Source: Solobacterium sp. (GTDB lineage: Bacteria; Bacillota_I; Bacilli_A; Erysipelotrichales; Erysipelotrichaceae). From it: a DNA stretch of 42,541 nucleotides. The stretch covers positions 1-42,541 of the forward strand of contig JAFRHT010000032.1 in the NCBI GenBank assembly GCA_017433125.1, given 5' to 3'. The position numbers and the translations under genes were made by a program. Under the pieces are notes generated by a model, which saw nothing but the letters and a program-made list of their open reading frames with translations, did not search any database and had not been told where the DNA came from. This document shows positions 38,911 to 42,541 of the stretch, piece after piece. Position 1 is the stretch's first letter; every line of letters begins with the position of its first letter.

Positions 38911-39849
38911 TTACAGATTGTCCAGGAAGGTCAGTACCTGGTCCCGGCTCTGCAGCCCGGCAGAAGCCCCGGCCGCGGAGGTGCAGATGGCGCCGCAGGC
39001 ATTCGCAAAGCGCAGGGCGTCCGGGACCGGGGAACCCCGCAGCAGCTCGCTGACGAACCCGGCCAGGAAGTTGTCACCGGCCCCGGTCGCATCAACAGCG
39101 TCGACTTTGCAGGCAGGCAGTGCATAAGCGGCTTCCCGGCTGCAGTAATAACAGCCTTCGGCGCCGAGCTTGATAATCACGTTCCTGATACCGTACTGCA
39201 GGAATACCTCTGCCATTTCCGCAGGTGTTTCTTTGCCGGTATAGAAGCGGGCTTCGTCTTCGTTCGGGGTGATGTAGCTGACAAGCGGCAGACAGGTCCG
39301 GATCTCTTCCAGGGTGCAGGGCCTTGAGTTGGGCAGCTTGGTATCGGCAAATACCTGTATGCCGTTTCTGTCTGCAAAGCGCAGGACGGCAGCTGTCACT
39401 TCCGGATCGTCGAAGGGAGCCCGGAACAGGGAGCCCAGTATCATGGCTTTGGGCAGGGGTATTTCATCCAGATACTGTTCAGGATGGAAATTGTAAAAAT
39501 GTGCCTGATTGGTGATGGACTGCCGGGTGCCGTCCGCCCTGACAAACATGGTGGTTACCGGTGTTGGATGGCCGGACTGCTGAATGAGCGCTGTGCCGAC
39601 ACCGGCATCCTGCAGATGCCTGCGAACCATTCCGCCGGCTTCATCCTGTCCCAGACTGCAGAGGATTGCCGGTCTGACACCCAGTTTGGCAAGGGCGATG
39701 GCTTCGTTGACAGCTTCCCCGCCGACATGCAGCGACCCTGAAACCGCCCGGAAGCCGGAAGCGGAGACAGGGGTGGGGTCAAACCCCCGGATAATGGAAT
39801 CAATCAGGGCTGTGCCGATGCACAGCACGTCATATTCTTGCGATTTCAT
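38911..39849 (-). CDS. PfkB-family carbohydrate/nucleoside kinase
   Basis: A 312-residue kinase. Start at 39849 (MKSQEYDVLCIG) is chosen because homology begins there; a longer frame to 39927 would give an unusual N-terminal extension. PfkB motifs: GSLHVGGEAVNEAIALAKLG near the start, VDAVDATGAGDNFLAGF (active-site DATGAGD) near the C-terminus, and ITPNEDEARFYTG between. It phosphorylates a sugar or nucleoside with ATP; possible substrates include ribose, in keeping with the nucleoside hydrolases, but that is inference. The ATG has no purine-rich ribosome site. It is divergent from the FGGY kinase. Confidence 0.9.
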   Translation of the reverse strand: MKSQEYDVLCIGTALIDSIIRGFDPTPVSASGFRAVSGSLHVGGEAVNEAIALAKLGVRPAILCSLGQDEAGGMVRRHLQDAGVGTALIQQSGHPTPVTTMFVRADGTRQSITNQAHFYNFHPEQYLDEIPLPKAMILGSLFRAPFDDPEVTAAVLRFADRNGIQVFADTKLPNSRPCTLEEIRTCLPLVSYITPNEDEARFYTGKETPAEMAEVFLQYGIRNVIIKLGAEGCYYCSREAAYALPACKVDAVDATGAGDNFLAGFVSELLRGSPVPDALRFANACGAICTSAAGASAGLQSRDQVLTFLDNL

Positions 39850-39927
39850 ATTTTTATCATACAGCAGATCTGTCCATTCCGGCTTTGCATACAGGCAGGC
39901 ATGATATGATGTTACCGGGAAAAGCAT
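39850..39927. promoter_or_regulatory. divergent region between PfkB and FGGY kinase genes
   Basis: 78 bases. For the FGGY gene a -10-like TATGAT lies at 39904-39909. For the PfkB gene a TATGAT (39861-39856, minus) ends six bases before its ATG, with no ribosome site between. Neither has a clear -35. Confidence 0.4.
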
Positions 39928-41232
39928 ATGAAAGTAATCGGACTTGATACAGGAACAACAACCATCAGCGGTGTGCTGCTGGATGACGGGGTTGTCATTG
40001 ATACATGTACACTCCCCAATGATGCCAAGACATACACCGGAGCCTATGCCCTGCAGGATGCAGAGCGGCTTCTGTCTTTATGCAGAGATATTCTTCAGCG
40101 CCTGCATGCCGGCACCGCTGACGCCATTGCCCTGACCGGCCAGATGCACGGCATTGTATATGTGGATGATGCGGGAAAAGCCTGCGGGGACGCAGTATCG
40201 TGGCAGGACGAAAGAGGCAGTCTGCTCTGGCGTGACGGGCTGAGTTTCAGCGCGTATATGAGCAGGCGGACAGGATATCATCTCGCCACCGGTTACGGTC
40301 TTGTCACGCTGTACCATGATCTGCAGACAGGCATGGTCCCGGACAGGGCTGTGAAGATCACAACCATACCGGACTATGTGGCCATGCGGCTGGCAGACAG
40401 CCGGAGCCCCCTGGTACATATCACCATGGCCCAGAGCATGGGCCTCTACCGGGAAGAGACGAAGGACTTTGACCGCGAAGCCTTCAGGATTCTGGGAATT
40501 GATGAGAAGTATCTGCCGGAAGTATGTGATGAAATCCGGACTGTCGGTCTGTATTGCGGGAAAGTACCGGTATACTGCGCCCTGGGTGATAACCAGGCCA
40601 GTGTATACGGAGCCTGCGCCGGGGTTTCGGAAGCGCTGCTGAATATCGGTACGGGCAGTCAGATTTCCCTGATCTGTGATGCGTATGTCAAAGTACCGGG
40701 CCTGGACACGCGGCCGTATGTCGACGGGAAATATATCCTGAGCGGCAGCAGTCTCTGCGGCGGCAGCGCATACGATGTGCTGGCATCACTGGTGCAGGAC
40801 ATCCTGCAGCGGTATGACTGCCCGGTGCCGGAGCAGCTGATGCGGGATCTGGATGCGGCGGCGCTTGAAGCAGGCAGTGCGGCAGGCATCACGGTGGATA
40901 CCCGTTTCCGGGGCAGCCGGGCGGAACCGGAGCTGACCGGCATGATCACCGGCATCAATACAGAAAATCTGACGCCGGGAACACTGGCATACGGTTTTGC
41001 GGAAGGTGTTGTGAGGGAACTGCATGACTTCTGGCAGCTGATGCCCGCAGCCGGGACAGTCAGGGATCTCTCTGTATCGGGAAATGCGGTCCGCAGCAGT
41101 GAACTGTACAGAAAGTGTATCCGGACATGGTTTCCGGATATGAATATCCATGTGGCAGAACAGAAAGAAGAAGCGGCGTACGGGGCCGCCCGGTATGCCG
41201 GAAAAATACGGCAGGACCCGGACGGACGGTAA
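39928..41232 (+). CDS. FGGY-family carbohydrate kinase, sedoheptulokinase-like
   Basis: A 434-residue kinase. GLDTGTTTISGVLLD is the N-terminal phosphate loop, TGQMHGIVYVD and SWQDERG the substrate region, CALGDNQASVYGA and LLNIGTGSQIS the FGGY signature area, and SGNAVRSSELYRK near the end the adenine-binding loop. The TGQMHGIxYVD and ATGYGLVT pattern matches sedoheptulokinase-like members. It phosphorylates a ketose or polyol. GGGAAAAG precedes the ATG. Divergent from the PfkB gene, and followed 21 bases later by the nucleotidyltransferase-like gene. Confidence 0.85.
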   Translation: MKVIGLDTGTTTISGVLLDDGVVIDTCTLPNDAKTYTGAYALQDAERLLSLCRDILQRLHAGTADAIALTGQMHGIVYVDDAGKACGDAVSWQDERGSLLWRDGLSFSAYMSRRTGYHLATGYGLVTLYHDLQTGMVPDRAVKITTIPDYVAMRLADSRSPLVHITMAQSMGLYREETKDFDREAFRILGIDEKYLPEVCDEIRTVGLYCGKVPVYCALGDNQASVYGACAGVSEALLNIGTGSQISLICDAYVKVPGLDTRPYVDGKYILSGSSLCGGSAYDVLASLVQDILQRYDCPVPEQLMRDLDAAALEAGSAAGITVDTRFRGSRAEPELTGMITGINTENLTPGTLAYGFAEGVVRELHDFWQLMPAAGTVRDLSVSGNAVRSSELYRKCIRTWFPDMNIHVAEQKEEAAYGAARYAGKIRQDPDGR

Positions 41233-41253
41233 CAGGGCAGCAGGGAGACAGCC

Positions 41254-42216
41254 ATGACAAATGTAATGGAAAAAAACAGAAGGTTCTATGATGAGTATGT
41301 GGCAGGCATGATCCGTGAGAAGTTTCCTGCCTATGAACACCGGATTGCGGCCGGCATTGCGGGGGAGGGATCGGACTGCTTCGGTTATGACGATGTGATC
41401 TCCCGGGACCATGACTTCGGCACCGGTGTCTGTCTCTGGCTGACGGATGAAGATATGGAACTGTTCGGTTATCCGCTTTCCATTGTCTATAACGAACTTG
41501 TGGACCGGGTGGAACGGTCCTACTATACGGAACGGCTCCGGGAGCGCCGGGGAGTCATGACCATTCACGATTTCTACTCGGATATCCTGCACGCGGACTG
41601 TGATACCGAACACTGCCGGATGAGTGAGGAAACGTGGCTGCGGCTGGATCACTCCTGCCTGAAGACGGCCACCAACGGTACGGTCTTCCGGGATGACCTG
41701 GGAGTGTTCTCCGCTTTCAGGGAGCTGCTGCTGGATTATTATCCGGACCGGGTGTGGCGGATCCGGATTGCCGGACAGCTGCATGCCTATGCCTCCGCGC
41801 TGCAGGTAAACTATTCCCGCTGCATGTTCCGGAATGATCTTGTGGCGGCGGAACTGTGCCGGGCCGAAGGACTGCGGGCGGCGATGGAACTGTATTTCCT
41901 GCTGATGCGGGAATACCCGCCTTATTACAAATGGACGTTCCGGGCCCTGTCTGACCTGGATAAAGAAGGTGTGTTTACTGCCCGGGTCAGGGAACTGGCT
42001 GAATGCAGGATCAGTGCGGAGGCGTGGCGGTCGACGCCCTATCACCCGAACCGGCCGAACTACAAGGACAGGATTGTATCACTGGCTGAAGAGATCGGGT
42101 CGGAACTGGAGATGCTGCTGCGGCAGCGGCGGCTGATCCTGAAGCCGGGCCGGTACATGGAAATACATGTGGATGAGGTGTTGTCAGGCTTTACAGCCGG
42201 GGAATCCGCTTTGTAA
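41254..42216 (+). CDS. DUF4037 nucleotidyltransferase-like protein
   Basis: A 320-residue cytoplasmic protein. GEGSDCFGYDDVISRDHDFG (about 37-56) has the GSxxxG...SRDHDFG pattern of a nucleotidyltransferase active site with the catalytic aspartates. The middle has FRDDLGVFSAFRELLLDYYPD and the C-terminal part is helical (MLLRQRRLILKPGRYMEIHVD), as in DUF4037 proteins. The substrate is unknown. Its position after FGGY kinase suggests, but does not show, a role in sugar or nucleotide metabolism. Confidence 0.8.
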   Translation: MTNVMEKNRRFYDEYVAGMIREKFPAYEHRIAAGIAGEGSDCFGYDDVISRDHDFGTGVCLWLTDEDMELFGYPLSIVYNELVDRVERSYYTERLRERRGVMTIHDFYSDILHADCDTEHCRMSEETWLRLDHSCLKTATNGTVFRDDLGVFSAFRELLLDYYPDRVWRIRIAGQLHAYASALQVNYSRCMFRNDLVAAELCRAEGLRAAMELYFLLMREYPPYYKWTFRALSDLDKEGVFTARVRELAECRISAEAWRSTPYHPNRPNYKDRIVSLAEEIGSELEMLLRQRRLILKPGRYMEIHVDEVLSGFTAGESAL

Positions 42217-42239
42217 GGATTTTGATCCGGAGCATGATG

Positions 42240-42305
42240 TATAATGAACTGCGGATCATGCAACATGCTTTCAAATCCGGCAGGATCTTTCGGATCATGC
42301 CGGAT
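42240..42305 (+). promoter_or_regulatory. TATAAT and leader hairpin before the last lipoprotein gene
   Basis: A TATAAT (42240-42245) is followed by a strong hairpin, ATCCGGCA-GATC / GATC-TGCCGGAT with one mismatch (42275-42305), within the presumed leader of the lipoprotein gene. GGATCATGC occurs twice. No T-run follows, so it is more likely a leader structure than a terminator. Confidence 0.4.
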
Positions 42306-42331
42306 ATTCCAAAGATATGGAGGATTGAAAT

Positions 42332-42541
42332 ATGAAGAAGAATTATATGAAAATCATGGCTGCGGCAATGATGGCGGCCGTGACCCTGGCCGGCTGCGCT
42401 AAATCAGAACTGGTCTGTGACGCAGCCAACGGGAAGGATGTTGTGATCACCGCAACCCGGGCTGCCAAGGACGATTTTGTCGTAACCGGCTCACTGGAAG
42501 TGGCGGAAGGGGAAACCGTCACGGTCAAACCGGCACTGGAC
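42332..42541 (+). CDS. lipoprotein, N-terminal part (3' end outside window)
   Basis: Only the first 70 codons are present. MKKNYMKIMAAAMMAAVTLAGC is a lipoprotein signal with lipobox LAGC (Cys22). The mature start KSELVCDAANGKDVVITATR is charged, and the segment KDDFVVTGSLEVAEGETVTV looks like a beta-rich domain. GGAGG lies nine bases before the ATG. No family was recognised from this fragment. Confidence 0.75.
   Translation, partial: MKKNYMKIMAAAMMAAVTLAGCAKSELVCDAANGKDVVITATRAAKDDFVVTGSLEVAEGETVTVKPALD

Noticed and set aside
40786-42045. A 419-codon minus-strand frame
   Set aside because: Opposite FGGY kinase and DUF4037 genes, His/Pro/Arg-rich without motif; a compositional artefact.
1-42541. 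CRISPR arrays, transposases, prophage or restriction-modification genes
   Set aside because: No array of spaced repeats, integrase, transposase or methyltransferase/nuclease gene was found in any frame examined.

Overview
This 42.5 kb window (roughly half G+C, strong AGGAGG-type ribosome binding sites, many short operons closed by hairpin-plus-T-run terminators, a CcpA-like cre box, OmpR/histidine-kinase and FadR-type GntR regulators, BMP-type nucleoside ABC transport) fits a low-to-mid GC Bacillota. I would guess a gut or host-associated Erysipelotrichales or clostridial relative, but no rRNA or tRNA gene is present to place it. No prophage, transposase, CRISPR array or classical defence locus was seen.

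Layout. (1) 1-3.5 kb: the 3' end of aspS followed by overlapping gatC, gatA and gatB, the Asp-tRNA(Asn)/Glu-tRNA(Gln) amidation module. GatA lacks the canonical amidase lysine. (2) 3.6-16.5 kb: an accessory stretch of small genes with two gene-poor gaps: an SGNH lipoprotein, five GNAT acetyltransferases, a CPBP membrane protease, a two-component system beside a lysine-rich repeat lipoprotein, an ankyrin protein, a nitroreductase, a two-part hypothetical protein, a phosphatidylserine decarboxylase-like enzyme, and an acyl-carrier-like protein without its serine. A short dispersed repeat occurs three times here. One GNAT gene has a leader with a tiny Pro-Pro peptide and a terminator. (3) 16.5-26.9 kb: RNase Z, then a nucleoside-salvage region: a nucleoside phosphorylase broken by an amber codon, an ADP-ribosylglycohydrolase, and a convergent operon of a BMP lipoprotein, ATPase, two permeases and two nucleoside hydrolases behind a promoter with a cre-like box. 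(4) 27-32.8 kb: an amino-acid/dicarboxylate region: a symporter with an N-terminal anti-sigma-kinase-like domain, a divergent M20-family protein with altered active site, an APC permease and a GntR regulator. (5) 32.9-38.9 kb: GNAT, membrane-anchored alpha/beta hydrolase, XRE membrane regulator, an XRE-desulfoferrodoxin fusion, then cyclase, metallo-beta-lactamase fold protein, glyoxalase-fold protein, LURP-one-like protein and a small membrane protein. (6) 38.9-42.5 kb: divergent PfkB and sedoheptulokinase-like FGGY sugar kinases, a DUF4037 nucleotidyltransferase-like protein, and the start of a lipoprotein.

How they work together. The best-supported system is nucleoside import and cleavage: the BMP/ATPase/permease complex imports nucleosides, the two hydrolases release bases and ribose, and the phosphorylase and ADP-ribosylglycohydrolase would have extended it before the nonsense mutation. 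The amino-acid block pairs two transporters, one peptidase-like enzyme and one regulator. Most remaining genes are single-function accessory enzymes. The most unusual items are the active-site losses (GatA, ACP, M20 protein), the domain fusions (symporter, XRE-desulfoferrodoxin) and the upstream-peptide attenuator.
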